A stretch of DNA of 64,000 bases from Rhea pennata (GCF_028389875.1 NC_084672.1:12081958-12145957), one strand, 5' to 3'. Counted from the first letter of the stretch, positions 36,401 through 51,049 are shown. Notes: generated from the sequence alone by a model not told the origin. Program-made: numbers and translations.

Positions 36401-37821
36401 AGCTTTATTACTGAAAGAAGTACACAGCATTTGGTCTTATGAATGTTTGTTTTTAAGTCAAATGTGTTTAATACCAAACCAAGGGAAAGAAATGTCTGGA
36501 CACTCAGATGTTCAAGATTCATTATCAATTTTTCCAAGATTACATAAACTTGTATGTATTGTTTTGAATTTTGCTAGATGAGAGATTTCACGGAGAACAA
36601 ACATGTCTCTGATAGCTTAGAATGTCTTGATCCTGATATTTCTTGGAAGCTGGTAGCACTCTAGCATAATCAGCTTCTGTATTTGAAATGTTAATGTGAA
36701 TACTTACAAAATTGGATGCCATTAATAACTCATTGAGGATTAAGTGATGCAAAAATTTTAATGTAAGGCCATACCATATTTGTCACTGAGCTTATTAAAG
36801 CTCAGTTAAACTTCAGTTAAAAAAATTGGTACGTAAAAATAATAAACCCATTTAAATTCTTCTGAGACATCTCAAAAATTTCAAAATGTAAGTGTCAAAG
36901 TGTTGTCCCAGAATTGGGTTATTTTAGCCGGTATGCAAGCAGCCAAAAGCATGTTTGCCTCTAACATGTCAGTAAGTGGGACAGGTTGTCCAGAGAACTG
37001 CGCTCTACATGCTTAAGGTTGTCAAAGCCCATCTGGATAAAGCCTTGAGAGCTTGGTCTGATCTTGTAGCTGACCCTGCTTGAAGCAGGATGTTGGACTA
37101 GAGCCCTTCTGAGGTCCCTTCGAACCTGAATTAGCGTATGATTTGTAATACTGATATCAGTAGGTCAGAAATCGAGCAATAGTGGTGTTATTACTATTTA
37201 TATATAGTGCTTTGAACACTATCAACTAAGTTTCATTTGTATATGTTTTCTATGCTTTTTAAATACAAGCTGAACAATGATTTGAGTAAAGGATGACAGC
37301 ATTTTTGTGTTATATATGAGTAGATAATGAAGCAGAAGAGTAATTGTTTGACAGAGGCCTGGCTTAGCTTCTGTTGGGACACTTCCTATTATGTACTTGA
37401 AACGTAATTAGCAGAGTAACTGTACAGGAAGTACTCTCAGCAAGGGGAAGTCGAGTGGCTTTGGTAACTCTACTTGAGTTGAGGATCAAAGTCTTCAAAC
37501 CAAGTAGCATGATATCCTTGCACATATACTCTCTATATGAACAGTTTTACTGCAAGTCAGTAACTGCCTAGAGTATTGAATTTTCTGCCTGGAAAGGCAG
37601 TCAGCTCATTTTAAACCAGAGCTACTCTGGTAGACTCTTAGGGACAATTTAATGTAGAAAGTCACTGTATAGATTTTGTGGGCAATCAGAGTTTGTACAT
37701 GACTAGGAACTCATGCCAAGTGCTAATAGAACAGAGCAGAGAGAGCCACAGTGGCCAAGAAATAGCTATTGTCATCTCATATTGAAAAACTAATATAAAG
37801 GTTGAAAGAAACAAAAATCCC

Positions 37822-37854
<33 letters not shown>

Positions 37855-40800
37855 AAGCAGTTTACTCATTTTATGATAGAAAATAAATTTTGGGGAAAGC
37901 AGAAACTTACAGGAAACAAACTTCAGTAAAGACTGAAGTGGCTGATTTTTGTACTTTGACTGACTCTTACTGAGTGTTAAAGGAAAGCAACTGCTAAGCA
38001 GTATTTTTACAAAATGAGGCCGTGAGCAAGTGAACACCTCTGATCTAGAATATTTTTTTAAAATTTTACTTTAGAAAGGAAATGGTTATATGTCTGATGC
38101 ATAGTATTTTCTCAGTGAAGCAGTTATATAACAGAAATGTAATAATTAGCTTTTTGCTTTTTTTTTTTTTTTTTAAGAGCTATAACTACCCTGGTTTCAA
38201 GGTAAAACAACTTTTAGAATTACCAAGACATTTGGAAGCTCCAAAACTTTGGGACTTCGTTATAAAAGCTCAGCGTTTCAAAGTACGTATTCTTTGTTCC
38301 AGTTTGCTAAACAGAAACTGATACATAGTATTGCAAATATTTTGCTACGTTACTCTGAGGTATTTGATTTTGGTGCATGTTTTAGTACCACTGTTTGCAT
38401 TTCTTGAAGTTACCAAATTGACGGATCTAGGAGTCATTTATTAGTAGAACAGCATTACTAAAGGATTCTTTCTGCTGCCCTGTCCTTATATCACAGAGTT
38501 GACCAATAATTAAAATACTGAAATAAATATTAAGCTAGGATTGTAGTTGAAAAGAAATTAAAAAGCAAAGTAAAGCCAGATTTTGTGTTTGTTTCTCTGT
38601 GGGTGATTGTTCATGGCTGGTTGGCATGAGCCTCATGTTTGTGAAAGTACTCTTGTAGCAGCAGTGTCAGATAGAACCTCGCTGCATCTGCATCAAGTAT
38701 GCATCTCCTCATGTGTCTCACCTGAGGATATAAAAAGTGGATCCACTCTTTATTTCTTTCATGTGACTAACAGCAGCAAGGTGTCCAGCTGCTTCTGTGT
38801 GCACTGTTCATTAATGATAGTTAACAGCTCTTTTTTGTCAGCCAAGGCAAGATTATCTGATGATATAAGTCCTCCAGTATGTGTACACCCATCTTTTACA
38901 GGACTGATGTGGATACTGTTTATATGTAAAGATACAGTTTTTGTATCTGCCCCTAGACTGAATTAACCATCTATGACACAAATCATAAATGACAATTTAG
39001 AGTATAATTGCAACCCTAACCTTTGTATTCTAATTTTTACTGATTTTAATAAGAATTATCTATGGCTTTGGATGCTTTAGTTACTTCACTAACAGACAGA
39101 CAAACAAGCAGGCATATTCTTTCCCCTGTGAATTCAGTAGGGATATTTTTGAGCTATATCTCTCCGGTCTTTGTGATCTGCTTCCAGTAGTGATCCCTAT
39201 TCCTGTGCCTAGTTATTTGGCCCAGAGTAGCTTTCTCCTTGGAAAAGTCAGTTTGCAGCAGAGACAGAATTCATAGTGCCATGGAAGGCCAAGCTACAGT
39301 ATGTTAGATTTTATTGTAACTTCCATTTGAAGTGGAAATGGATAATAAAAATATTAATATTTATGTTGAAAATATGTTTAATACAAAAAGTTATAGATTA
39401 GATAAATAGACTGTAAATTATATGATAAAGAAAAAAGAAGAGAAATTTATTTTAAGAACAGATTTGAATTCTCATCATACAAATATTTTAGAAATTTAAT
39501 ACTTTAAGTAGATCATTCAAAATCACTTCTTTTATGCTGTTATGCTTTATGTTGCAAGATCTGTAGGTCTACATTAGTACATAAATGTATAAACAAGAAG
39601 AACAGATAGGAGCAAGATACATACGCACATATGTGTGTATGTATGTGCATATATAAATACAAAGATATATATGGAGACAGTGTGTATATGCATATGTAAT
39701 ATACAAGATACACAACTAAATATATATATTTTGCTCACTCTTTCACACAGACAGACACACACACTTCAGAAGAACAGATTCCTAGTAGGAATGTGAACAT
39801 AGCACTAATATAAAGCTATCGCTAGTCTGTTACTGATGTCATTGGATACTATGAAATCCTGATGTTTGATCTGTTTTGTATACTAAATTGTTACTCTTAA
39901 GCAGTATAAAAATGATTTTTATGACTTTTTACAAATTAACTCATGATTAAATAGTGCTACACAGACTGAATTTCATAATGTGAAAACAGTTAGCACCAGA
40001 TAAGACTGAAGAATATTGTTTATATGCTATATTTTTCTGAATGAATTTAGACTATTTCAGATATTTATGAATGATAGAAACTGTTAATTCTTGTTACTTG
40101 TTCAGGTCTAATAACATCAAGTTGGCAAAAACAAATTTTGCGTATTTGGATGCAACTCAAGATTCAGATTTTTGAGCAGTCTTGGTGTACTCTGTGCTTA
40201 AGGAGTGGCCTTTAGCAGCACTTATGAAAGCATATGTGCTTAAGTATAACTTTTTTGAGTGAAAATTCTTAAATGTAATCAGAAGTATTCTTGTTGATGT
40301 TATTAGTACAATATCAATATACAACAGTAATCCCTAGTCCTATAAAATATAAAACATCATAGTTCTTGTATAAAACCTAATGTATTTATGCTCAAGAAAC
40401 AGCTGTTTATTTGCATTAGATAAAAGGCTGATAAGAATTTATAATCTGCAGCTAGCCCAATGAGGATGTTTGTAGTACACAGCTAGAACCTAATGTAGCT
40501 TTCTGAAATACCACATGCCTGTTTTAAAAAATCCGTTAGAAGATTGATTTTAAAATTTTGTTCATTTTTGCTTGAATGTTTGCAAATGTACCCAAATAAG
40601 GATGATGCAAGGACTCTCCAAACCCTCTCAGCACTTCTGTGCAAAGTTTGGCACAATTTAAATCACCACCTGCCAAAGTAAATAAGTGAATCCAGTGTCT
40701 GAATTTTGCTTTGTTGTCTTCATTATTTATATTTATGCTTTTAGATAGTTGTTAGTTGTCATTGTGCTATGATTTTAACGCAACAGGTATGACTTGCTGT

Positions 40801-43800
40801 CTTACTAATTTTATATACCTTCATTTTTATATGTTGAACTTGAGGTGTTTGGACTCTGAGTTCTATGTTTACTGAAAATTTATAAATCCAATAAAAAACT
40901 GAGTTGCAGGTATCCTGGAAATGCAGATCAGTGTCTGTATTTTGAGGACCTGATGCTGAGGTACCCGAAGTAATGGATTCTTTAAAGAACTTGCTATTTT
41001 TAAGCCTTTCTTCCACAAGCTTTTTTTTTTTTTTTTCTTCTTTTTTTTTTCTGTCTAATAATTCACCAAACTGAAAGAAATTCCTATTTTATTCTGGACT
41101 GTATTTAAAAAAGAAAGATCTTGTTCTTTATATCTTTGTCCAGTTTTGATTTGTTTCGTGCTTCTTGGGATTTTTAAATCCCTACAATCAAGATAAGGAA
41201 TGTTTTTATTGTTGTTTTAACAGAAGGATGTTCGTAAAGTTTGGAGAAGTTTGTTTCTCTCAAAATCATCTATTGCAGTGTTTCAGGATTCTTTCTGGTG
41301 GTGGTTTCTTCAAAAGTTTAAGGTATAAATGAATTTAAAACATTTTTAGAGCTTTTGTAATCAAAGAAATAAACTGCAGATTCTACAAATGCAAACTTGT
41401 AAATGTTTTGCTGACTAGACTTAACTATATGAAGTGTAACCCAAAAATTAACTTTTCATGTAACTTCAAGCAGCAGTAATTGAACTTAAGAAGAGCTAAT
41501 TTAGTTAACAGATTTATACCATGAGGCTTAAAATAAACCTTTAGGCTAAAATTGACTGTTTATTTTACTTTACTTGCTTTGTGTAATGATGGTAGGATTT
41601 ATATAAGATACAGTTTTGGAATATTTAGGTTAAGAAAATAAATCAAGAAGGTATATATTCTGTTACCTCAGATGATCATTATATTCTCTATTAAGAAGAG
41701 AAGGAAAATATTCATATGCTAGGAGAGTCTGCTTAGATATACTGACTTTGATTCAACACAGCATTTAGGTTCTACCTTAATTGTGGGCTGATAGACTTAA
41801 CATACACTTCAAATAATGCATGTACTAAATGCTGTGCTGAATCAGGAACTACTGCAATAAACTGAAGAAAACATCTGTTAATACATTTAAAGAAAAATAT
41901 TGCAGAAAGAGGGCAAACTGATTTAAGTGTTTGTAATTCAGTGGTGTTCCTTTATGTCAGTTCCTCACATCACAGGATACACGTAGTTTAATAATGTCAT
42001 GCATCGATATTTTAACACACATCTGTTTCTGAATTTATGTTGTTACCTTTATTGTTATTTTTTTCCCTTTTGAAGCCTAACCAAGAAGATCAAGACCACT
42101 TATTTGACAGAATTGCAGACAGTTTTGTGGCACTTTTTCTTCTTGTTCCTAGGGATACTAAAGATGCTTTTTTTCAGGTAACAGTACAACAGTACAGTTA
42201 CTGTACAACAGTAAAATTACTTAGCATTTGCAATGATATGTGGCTAGATGCTGTATTTCAGCTCATAATACTAACATGTCACATAAACCAATTTGCATAT
42301 AGCCAGATCAGCAATACTCTAAATACAAAAGAGAGCTGCAAGTATGTACATGCAAGACAGCAATCAGAAATGTTGTTGAAGAAAAGCTAGAAATCATGTG
42401 CAATCTGAAGTGGGTATTTTTTGTCTTATATAATATGTGAATAACAAAATTTCATTATACTATAAAAAGACAAGCTTTTTTCCAAAATTCTTGTTTTTCT
42501 TTACATATCATGATTAAATATAAACAAATATTTTATTCTGCATCCTAGTTTTAGCCTCAACAAGTGACTTGTTCAAATCTATAATTTGTTTAAATCATTA
42601 TTCTACTGTTCAGACTTAACTGTGAACTTTGACTTACACAGTGGTTAAATGAATTATGGAGACATGCATTTGCTTATAATTGATATAGTTATCTAATGTT
42701 TCATACAAGTAATAAAAGCTTGTACTATTTTTTAACAGAATTGCTTTGTGATTACGATGTTTTACTTGAATATTATTACATTAACTTAAATACTGTAATT
42801 TGAAAGCTCTTAGTAGCCTTGTTAGATATGGTGTTGTTATTATTTTGACAGGTATATCCTGATTGTTTGTCACAAGTCATTTATGTTGCTTTCTGTGAAG
42901 CATTTCCAGAATCCGTTAAACGTTTTGATGATGATTTTAAGGATGAATTGGTAGATATAATTTTTCAGTGGATATCAGGTACTGATGACTTCTTAAATTT
43001 TTTTTCATTTTCACTGAGGCATATTTTGTCCAAGCTACCAGATTTGCATTTCATTGAGAATCTATTGCTTTTTCCCTTAATAAAAGTATTTAATAACTGA
43101 GTTCAGTATTAGTAATACTGTTGTCAAACTTGACTTTCTATGTTCAAATAATAATAATAATATCATAATTCTGATTCTTGGTGTATATATAAGTAGGAGT
43201 AAATAGTTAAAAACAATAGCTGGCAGTCTGGAAGGGAAACAAAGAATGTCAGCTGATTATACAGCATTAGTTCTTTTTCTAATTTAAGAAAAATTAGAAC
43301 TGGATCTGACATTTCAAAGTGTTTTTGGCAAAAGCATGTCAGAGTGCTTAACCTACTTTAACTGCTCAACTGTGCTATATATCTGTGTTGACTAACCTGT
43401 TTAATATCCCATTGTCTGAATACAGATGACATTGTGGAAGCATACTGCATTCAGATTATTTATTTGCATAGCAAGATTAGCTGAAGCAGAGCTTCTGATG
43501 CGATGATGGTGGTGATGTCTTACTGCAAATACGAGAAACCTTTGAAACTTGCTTGCCTTTCTATCTTTATATCACTTTCATATGTTTTAGATCCAGTTTT
43601 AGAACTCTTCCTACGTAGGATGATTGAAGTTACATCAGTATTAGTCAGTTGGATTTAAGTCAATATTTTTTCCTCTTAAATTAAGTATTTTCAAGGACAA
43701 ATTTAATTGTGAATATCCAAAACTTTTATTCATTCTGCTCTAGAGTTATTAATATAATAAGAATAATAATGCAGTGTTAGTTTTTAGAAGCTTAATATGT

Positions 43801-45433
43801 CTCAGAATTTGAATGGATGTGAATTGATAATCTTTTTGGAGATGCTGACTTTCTGGATGATACTGAAATGTAAGTGTGTTATTTTTAAGACTATACAGGC
43901 TTAATCCAGTTCAAGTCATTGCCTTATTGCAGAGTGACTCTGTTCTAGAGTAGCTCTTTCAGCTGTGTAAGTACTTAACTATTGCAGAATTGATCAACAA
44001 GGATATAACAATGCTGTAGGATGTCACTTTCATAATTGAACTGGTGAATGTGGATTTCCTTTCACTGCTTTCATTGTGATACTCTGTATTCTGGAAGAAT
44101 CTGTGGTAAGCACATTAATGCAGTTAGGATGGAAGCCTTAAAATTCAAGGCCTAAGCAACACTATAATAAGTACCAAGAAAAATAATGAACATAGTGAGG
44201 ATTCAAATTTTCTTAGTTAAAGCAGAAGACTAGAAGATCTTCCTCATTATATGTAAGTGGCCTTGAATTTTTTTCTCTTAAAAAAAATGGTCAGTTTGTA
44301 AAAATATTCTTACAAGACTCAGACTATACCTGTCTTAGAGTCTTCTGCTAGAAATACTATTATTACCATTAAATATTCAGAAGGTTTAACAGTAACAGTT
44401 CGTGATTTATAGATTGTATGTATCATCTAATAGCCATTCCAAAAATTAGATTTAGAGCAGATTTCTATCTTTAGTGCTTATTTAGATTTTATGACAATGT
44501 GGAATTCATTATCTTGTATTTGAAGCTGATTGACAAATATGTTTTTGAAGTAGCTACAAAATACAGAAATATTTTCTCAAAACCTTTCTCTGTATCAGTC
44601 ACTGTTTCTTCAGCAGAATTTTCCTTTTAGTTACAAAGAGAAAATTGTATATAGAAAAAGTATACCGAAAAATCTAATTTAGAGAAGGTTTGCATGCTTC
44701 AAAGTCATACGCACCAAATTCAAAATGAGCCTTGCACTCTGAAGAGTTGGATAACCCACAGTCTAGTCTGCAATATGTAACCACTATAGATAGATAATGG
44801 GTTGAATTATCTGAAATTTAGTCAGACCCCCCCCCCAAAAATCCCAACAAAATAGATCGTTGTTATGGCATGGATTCCATATCTTAATGAAACTTATGGT
44901 GTGGGAGCTGAGCAAAATTCTACTGGAATAAGTATTGAAAACCACTGAGTAAAGTAAATTATATATCACTGCCAGAATAATTCGCAGCCTCAACAGAGCA
45001 CGCGAATGTATTGAATTACCAGTATTGGAACAACCGCAAGATAAAGATATTCATTCATGTGCAAAACCAAGCAGCAGCAGAAGAAAGATCATCCATGAAG
45101 ATGCTGGCTTACTTTAATATGTGAATACTACTGTTTAAGTTAACAATTTTGCTCCTAAGCTTAAGGATGTGCACGTGTATAACAATATGCATGCATATTT
45201 GAGACAAGAAATAAATCAATTTTAATTAAATTTGGAAATATTCATAGGAAGCTTTTCAAAATCATATCAACACTTATCTAAATTTAACTTTTGCTTTTCA
45301 GGTCTGAAACCGAAGAAATGTATATGGAGGAAATGGAATTTTAATAGCTTTAAAACAACCATGATAAATGGTACTAGTAAAGATGCTACTACTAATGTAC
45401 TAGTTAGTGGATCTGCCAGTTCTGTAGCAGCCT
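33382..45433 (+). CDS. FAM227B: FAM227B, FWWh-domain protein (10 coding exons, 3' part not found)
   Basis: Join(33382-33432, 35033-35282, 35955-36022, 36353-36397, 36578-36652, 38178-38282, 41224-41322, 42076-42177, 42852-42978, 45302-45433) keeps one open frame of 1054 nt, about 351 codons, with GT/AG at every boundary. Human FAM227B is about 508 aa, so the C-terminal exons are missing from my reading, either unrecognised in 45.4-64 kb or beyond the window. The FWWh family signature is visible as DSFWWWFL (Phe222-Trp225). The protein's biochemical role is unknown. Assignment rests on this motif and on synteny: divergent from DTWD1, with FGF7 on the opposite strand downstream. The start ATG (33382) follows acceptor 'cattag' by three bases. 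Confidence 0.88.
35033..35282 (+). CDS. FAM227B: FAM227B coding exon 2
   Basis: Acceptor 'attgcag' and an open frame with [20 protein letters not shown], then [20 protein letters not shown]. Donor 'cagc|gtaaca' is phase 1. It is the longest exon of the gene seen here (250 nt). Confidence 0.9.
35955..36022 (+). CDS. FAM227B: FAM227B coding exon 3
   Basis: Acceptor 'ttttaaag', frame [20 protein letters not shown], donor 'aag|gtatgc'. 68 nt, phase 1 to 0. Confidence 0.82.
36353..36397 (+). CDS. FAM227B: FAM227B coding exon 4 (45 nt)
   Basis: Acceptor 'atttttcag', frame [15 protein letters not shown], donor 'gag|gtgagc'. Phase 0 on both sides. Confidence 0.78.
36578..36652 (+). CDS. FAM227B: FAM227B coding exon 5
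   Basis: Acceptor 'ttttgctag', frame [20 protein letters not shown], donor 'ctg|gtagca'. 75 nt, phase 0 on both sides. The donor is weaker than the others. Confidence 0.72.
36966..37150 (+). mobile_element. CR1 LINE fragment in FAM227B intron
   Basis: Diverged CR1 3' sequence with 'gggacaggttgtccagaga', 'ctgcttgaagcaggatgttg' and 'gaggtcccttcgaacctgaa', on the same strand as FAM227B. Confidence 0.85.
37825..37853. repeat. Poly(A) tract in FAM227B intron
   Basis: About 29 As with no recognised retroelement body upstream. Confidence 0.8.
38178..38282 (+). CDS. FAM227B: FAM227B coding exon 6
   Basis: A long T-tract acceptor ending 'ttttaag', frame [20 protein letters not shown] then [14 protein letters not shown], donor 'aaa|gtacgt'. 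105 nt, phase 0 on both sides. Confidence 0.9.
39600..39765. repeat. AT/TG-rich microsatellite region
   Basis: Interrupted TATG/TG/TA repeats ending in (AC)n 'cagacacacacac', in a FAM227B intron. Confidence 0.7.
41224..41322 (+). CDS. FAM227B: FAM227B coding exon 7 with the FWW motif
   Basis: Acceptor 'ttttaacag', frame [20 protein letters not shown] then [13 protein letters not shown], donor 'aag|gtataa'. The FWWW string is the hallmark of the FAM227 FWWh domain. 99 nt, phase 0 on both sides. Confidence 0.95.
42076..42177 (+). CDS. FAM227B: FAM227B coding exon 8
   Basis: Acceptor 'cttttgaag', frame [20 protein letters not shown] then [14 protein letters not shown], donor 'cag|gtaaca'. 102 nt, phase 0 on both sides. 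Confidence 0.92.
42852..42978 (+). CDS. FAM227B: FAM227B coding exon 9
   Basis: Acceptor 'ttttgacag', frame [20 protein letters not shown] then [17 protein letters not shown], donor 'cag|gtactg' in phase 1. Confidence 0.93.
45302..45433 (+). CDS. FAM227B: FAM227B coding exon 10 (last one recognised)
   Basis: Acceptor 'ttgcttttcag', frame [20 protein letters not shown] then [17 protein letters not shown], donor 'cct|gtaagt' in phase 1, so at least one more exon must follow. Confidence 0.88.
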
Positions 45434-48400
45434 GTAAGTCTTGTAAATGTTTTTAAACACACAAAACACATTACTTTATGCATATTGGAATGAAACATGG
45501 TGCATTGCAAAATCTAATTGTCAACAGGAATTCTTAGTATTATTTCCCTTTATTTTGTGAAGAATCAAAGTGTTACAGTAATTAAAACTTAATTGTGAAT
45601 TTTGATTGAATCTTAATGTATATCCTCCCAGTTTTCTGATATTTGCATTTGACTGAAGCTCAAAACAATATCAGTGCAAGTTACTTAAGGAAGCTGCTAA
45701 TGTTGAGTTGCCGATATATGGATCACATTTTTATTCTTCTGTGCGTTCTAGCAAGTGCCTTCTACCACTTTGTCTTCTCTACCCTGATGGATCAGGTCTT
45801 AGACAGTTTTATGATTTGATACTAACATGCTGTTGAGATCTTATCTTAAGCCTTTTGTGCTGCTGCTGCTTACTGATTCCTTCTAGCTTGCTCCCTTTTT
45901 GTATGTGATTCAACTTTTTGTTTCTTCAAGCTAACCAGATTCTTCTTACTGTCTTATTCCCCATGCTCTTTCTTGCACTTACAGCCATCATTTTATGCTA
46001 CCTATCTTCTCTTACTCATTATCTTCCTTCTCTCCCAACCCAACAACTTTTCCCATCTTTGCCTGCCACTTTGTTTCCAATGACCAAATTATTTACATGT
46101 TCTTTATACGATCCATTCACTCTCTATAGATGTTGTCAAAATTATTATTGTTCAGAATGTACTAATCTCTGGCAACTGCAATTTACTGTTTATGAAAGTG
46201 CAAATGATATGCTGTATTCCATACATAATAACAATATGCTCAATGCTAGCTGAGTTTTTTTGTGTAGATTGGTCCATTTATTTTAATTTTATTTTTCTGG
46301 GTGATGTTTAAGCACTCTTTTATGAGACTTACCTCTTAAGATGCAGTCTTTATAAGCTTATGCTTGCTTTTGTCTAGAACAATACTGGAAGTGTATCATG
46401 TATCAAGCAATGAGGTCTTCTAATTGCATAAGTGCTAGTGTTTCTATCCTGCTAAGCAGCAGGAGAGCAAAATCTCTTGCATGTTAAAGAACTGTACAGA
46501 TGTGGGGTTATTACCTCTGATTCATCTTATTTATACTTTTGGAAGCCAGTAGAATCTCTTCTGAATATTCACAGTGAAGTCCAAGCACAATAGAAAGACT
46601 GGAAGTTTTCTGTGGATAAAAATATACATACAGCTGTGAGAAACTGTGCTATAGGCAGCTGGCTGCAGACCCACTGATGTTCTGTGATTTCTTGAGAATT
46701 GGTGTGTCCTATAGAGACTGACTTTCCTTCCATGGTATTAGGGCCCTGTGTTATTGGGGAAAGGTGAAGATGGGGAAATGTTAACTTTGTGTACCTGAAT
46801 TTCTGTGTGGATTTTTTTTTTTTCATGAGCTCATGAGCTTTTTCTGTTTTTAACTAATTTCCTCAGTTTCCAGGGTAGGAAAACATAATTTTTGCTGCAA
46901 AGTGATTCAGAGGGAAATACCTCTGCATCAAACATAGGTGTCATTCAAGTTAATGAAGTCTGTGAATCTATGATTTTCCATGTGTTAATGTATACTTGTC
47001 TATATAAAATAGGAAGATTCTTTGCCAGATTTAAAGATAATTTGGGGAATGATTTTAGAAGTTCTTTATTGTTGGAAGTTACCCGAGGATAAGATATCCT
47101 CTGAATGGTATCTCTGTGCAAATTTTCAAGGCTATTCACTCTGCTCTATTGATAAATCTTCCCTTGCTTCCCTCTGTTGTCAATGTCATTCTGACAAGCT
47201 TTATTTTTTCTACAGTTATGTTAAATGTTTTAAAGGAAAATATAGATAAGCGTCTATCAAAACTAGGCTCTTAATGTCATAAGGAGTTAAGATAGGGAGC
47301 ATACTCGGGAAATCCTAAACTAGTGAAATACTGCAGATGTGTCAGAGGAAGGGAAGCATTCTAGCATGTGCCATGATTCCTGCAAAACTCACTCTTGTAA
47401 TGTAAATGTAAGAAAACTCCATGGGTTTTTCCCAGTAAGATGGGCTATCTGAGCAAAGAAGAGAGTTGCTCTTGAAAATGAACTGAAATGGTTGCTGCAA
47501 ATGAGCATTTTCCCAAACATAGAGCTTTGCAGAATCTATATATGAATTGGCTACACACAGCTGTGGCGTAAAAAGTTAAATATCTTACTGGCATTATATA
47601 TTGCCTGTTAGCTTTCTGTCATTTTTCTTTTGACTTTAGTGGTTCTTTTCAAGTAGAATAGTTAAATAAAGTTGCTCTAAAGTTGACAGTCAATGTTATT
47701 TTCATCAAATTACAGTCTTGAAAGAAAATTCCTGTTTACAGCATCCTTTTTTGTGTGTGTTGTGCAGTTTGCAGTAGTTTTTAAAAATAGAAATGTATCT
47801 GTGTCGTTGAACACAGTTGTCAGAGGAACATTTGGGTTTAAAAAATAATATGCTTTTACAAAACCTAAAACCAATGGAAATGTTTATGTGATTTTTATAA
47901 ATTCCCATGGTTTTGTTTTTATAGAGTCATATTTCCTTTGCCTTCTGGATCTCTGTCATTAGAGCACTTCACTAGTATATGAAAACAAGAATATGAAATT
48001 GAGTAGAAAGCAATTATTTGTAGGGTGAGAAAGTTTGGTAATCACCTGAGGTGTTTGTTATAATAATTCTTATGCCCTAACTGAGTCTGTTTTAACTGCA
48101 GTAATTTCTGAAGTCACTGAAGCTGTTGTGATCTTGATGTGTATTACAAGAGAAGATAGCATGACTTATTTTTTCCAATGATAAAATGGAGAAGCTTGAC
48201 TATTTTAGTTCTTTTAATATCCTATTCTGCAATCTGTCATATTGCTTTAGGCTTGCAGGATGCTCACAATTTTATTTAATAGTCTCATGTTCTCATTTAT
48301 GATGAAGAGGAAACTGGTTGCTTGTCCAGGTGTGGGTAGAAAATAAGTGACATCACCCCTGCTGAACTCTGCCCTGTTGTGGTTATTCTGGTAACTTAAA

Positions 48401-51049
48401 GCTGGTGTGGGCATACATTTAATGTTTTGGCAGCACATACCAGACTTGTACTTTCAACATCCTATTCCTTACCTAAGAAAAGAAAGTAGCTTGCTTAAAG
48501 TTATGTAATGAATCTGTAGCAGAACCAAGTTTTGAAGGCTGGTTGATGAACCGTGAAAATTCAGCAATCACTAGCTGTGACTTGCTTCAGGTTCGTTGCT
48601 TCAGGTGCTGTCCGAGGTAATAGTAAATCATTTTTATACTGAAGCAATCAGCTGTAAATTGTAATCGTAAAGGGAGTCTGTCCCAAATTCTAACTAAAAT
48701 TATAGCACATAACCTTATTATAATATATATATATATTCTTGTGTGAATAAAAATGAGTTAGTTATAAGAATAAAATAGGAACTTGAGATTCTTTTTAAAT
48801 ATACTTAGGACCATGAAACATGTTTAGTTGGAGTTCTTTCCTCAGGTAGACAGATCTAAACTAGAAGTAGGGACTGTTGTGCTTTATGAAAACAGAAATA
48901 AAACATTAAACATCAGGATCTATGTGAATTGTTCAGTGAACATCACACTATAGGTATGTCAGTCTACTGTAATTACATTTAGTCAAATGTTGGTAAATTA
49001 TCAGAAAATATAGATGCAAGCCAATGAAGACTGGTCAATAGAATGAATTGATTTCAATGTTTACACTGCAAAGCTAGGAAAAAAATTTTTCTGTTTTGGT
49101 CATTAAAAAAAAATCTATGTTAGTGAAATCAGGCAGCACTTGTATCACTTGGATGATTTCTGTATCTCCATTAGCTGTAGAAAGAGCTTGGTCTGCAGAG
49201 GACTGTGCCCTTAAAATTGACCAGTCAATCCCATCAAAGATGGGATAGTTGTTGATATATGTAAAGTGAACTTGTAACCAGCTTCACAAAGGTATCTGGC
49301 CACCAAGTAAGGCAAATAGCTAGTAGTGGAGCACACTGGATACTTCCTATTGAAATCGCTAAGACTTTGGCAACCTACTTATCTGAACACCCTTCAAGTT
49401 TTAATGAGATACCGATATCCACTTTGAGGTACCTGATATCTCTGAAAATGTATAGTTCATTTAACAATGCTCAGTGTTCACATCTTTAACCATCCTCACT
49501 AAAACACTGTTTTAGAAATGACTATAAAAGTGAGGATTATTATTTGCTATTGGATATCAGTCTGAAAATACTGTAACCTTTATGTGTCAAGTATATGCAT
49601 AGTCATTCAAAATCCTGTGCTTTTCTGGTTATCATTGAAGGAAAATACTTGATTCTCATCAGGAAGCAATTTCATCTGACCTGAGTACTCTTTTTCATCT
49701 GTATTAAGAATCAGTCTTTTCAAGTGCCAGGCCTCTAAGTAAAAGAGTTTTTTTAATGAAATAAAGCAATTGTGGTAAGTTAGGATCTGCCTTCCAAACA
49801 GAAAATTGAGAAAAATCTCCCTTTTTAGTCTGGAATGTAAGCAGTTATAGAATTTCAGTGTCTGGAACACTCGAGATTTATAAGCTAGCATTCCTCAGCC
49901 AGGTATTGTGAAGTTATTTACAGAGATGAAGTTTGAACACATGGTATTTCTAATACTATATGATTTTTTTGTTTGCAAATTTTTAATGTTATACTGTACA
50001 GTGGTATTTTATGTAAGACTATCAATTTAAGCCTATGCTGTTTTTTTTTTCAGAAGTTTTAGCTATGTATGTGAATACCATTGAAGTTAATGTCTTGTTT
50101 AAAACCTCATGAGCGCCTTGAAAATTTTCCCTTCCGAGTTTCTGCTTTAAAGACAGTCCTACTCTTCAGAATGATTCTGTTAATAGTAGAAACTTTGTTT
50201 CTCTTAATGAGTTCACTTTCTCTCTTTTAAGTGAACATTTAATTTAAGTAACTGTTAGCTCTGAAAACTCATTCAGTGATGTGAGCATATGAATTTCTCT
50301 TTTATTAAATGTTATCTTAAAAAAAAAAAAAAAAGGTGTAATATTAGTGCTAAGCATGGACCTCTACTCTGATGATGGCTGCTTTACTGATTTTGGGAGA
50401 GTTATTTAACCTGTAACTTGCATTTCCTATAACTGTTAAATATTATGAAATTCTTATGATTCTTTAAGTATTGAGGAGATAAATTACCTTTTGTAGTATT
50501 TAGATTAGTCAGATAGTGGTTGTTGAGTGAAGGGAGATATTGTTACTCTCTTACTTCATCGATGTAACATAAGTTTAATTTTTTTTCCAACAAAATGCTC
50601 ATACAGAAAACATGTTAATCTTTTTCTCAAATTCTTTTGCCTGTGGTGGCACTAATCACATCAAAATTATTTGTTAGAGTCATTTTTAAAATATAACCAG
50701 GTATTTATTTGGAGCAGTAACATTGTACAGATATTTTCATAACTTCTGAATTGATTCATTGTTTAGTAATTGATTATATGCATGGTGGTATTTTAAAGTA
50801 CTTGCAATAGAGAAATAAGTGAGGCCATCTTGTAGCATATCATGTCTTTTAAAGACTATGGAAATTGTCCAATTTTCTCATTGTTTATTTTATTACAGCA
50901 TGTATTTACTCCATTTTACACACCTCTAGTGACACACAAGTTAATATGAATCTGTAGTTGTTCTCATACATGGATTTCATGTTTTGTGTTGTTCAGAGTT
51001 TGAACTACATTCTAAATAACTGTTTTAAGCAAAACTACTTTCATCTGGG

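Noticed and set aside
47215-47272. Possible FAM227B exon after 'ttttttctacag'
   Set aside because: Frame closes without a donor and the phase does not match the preceding exon.
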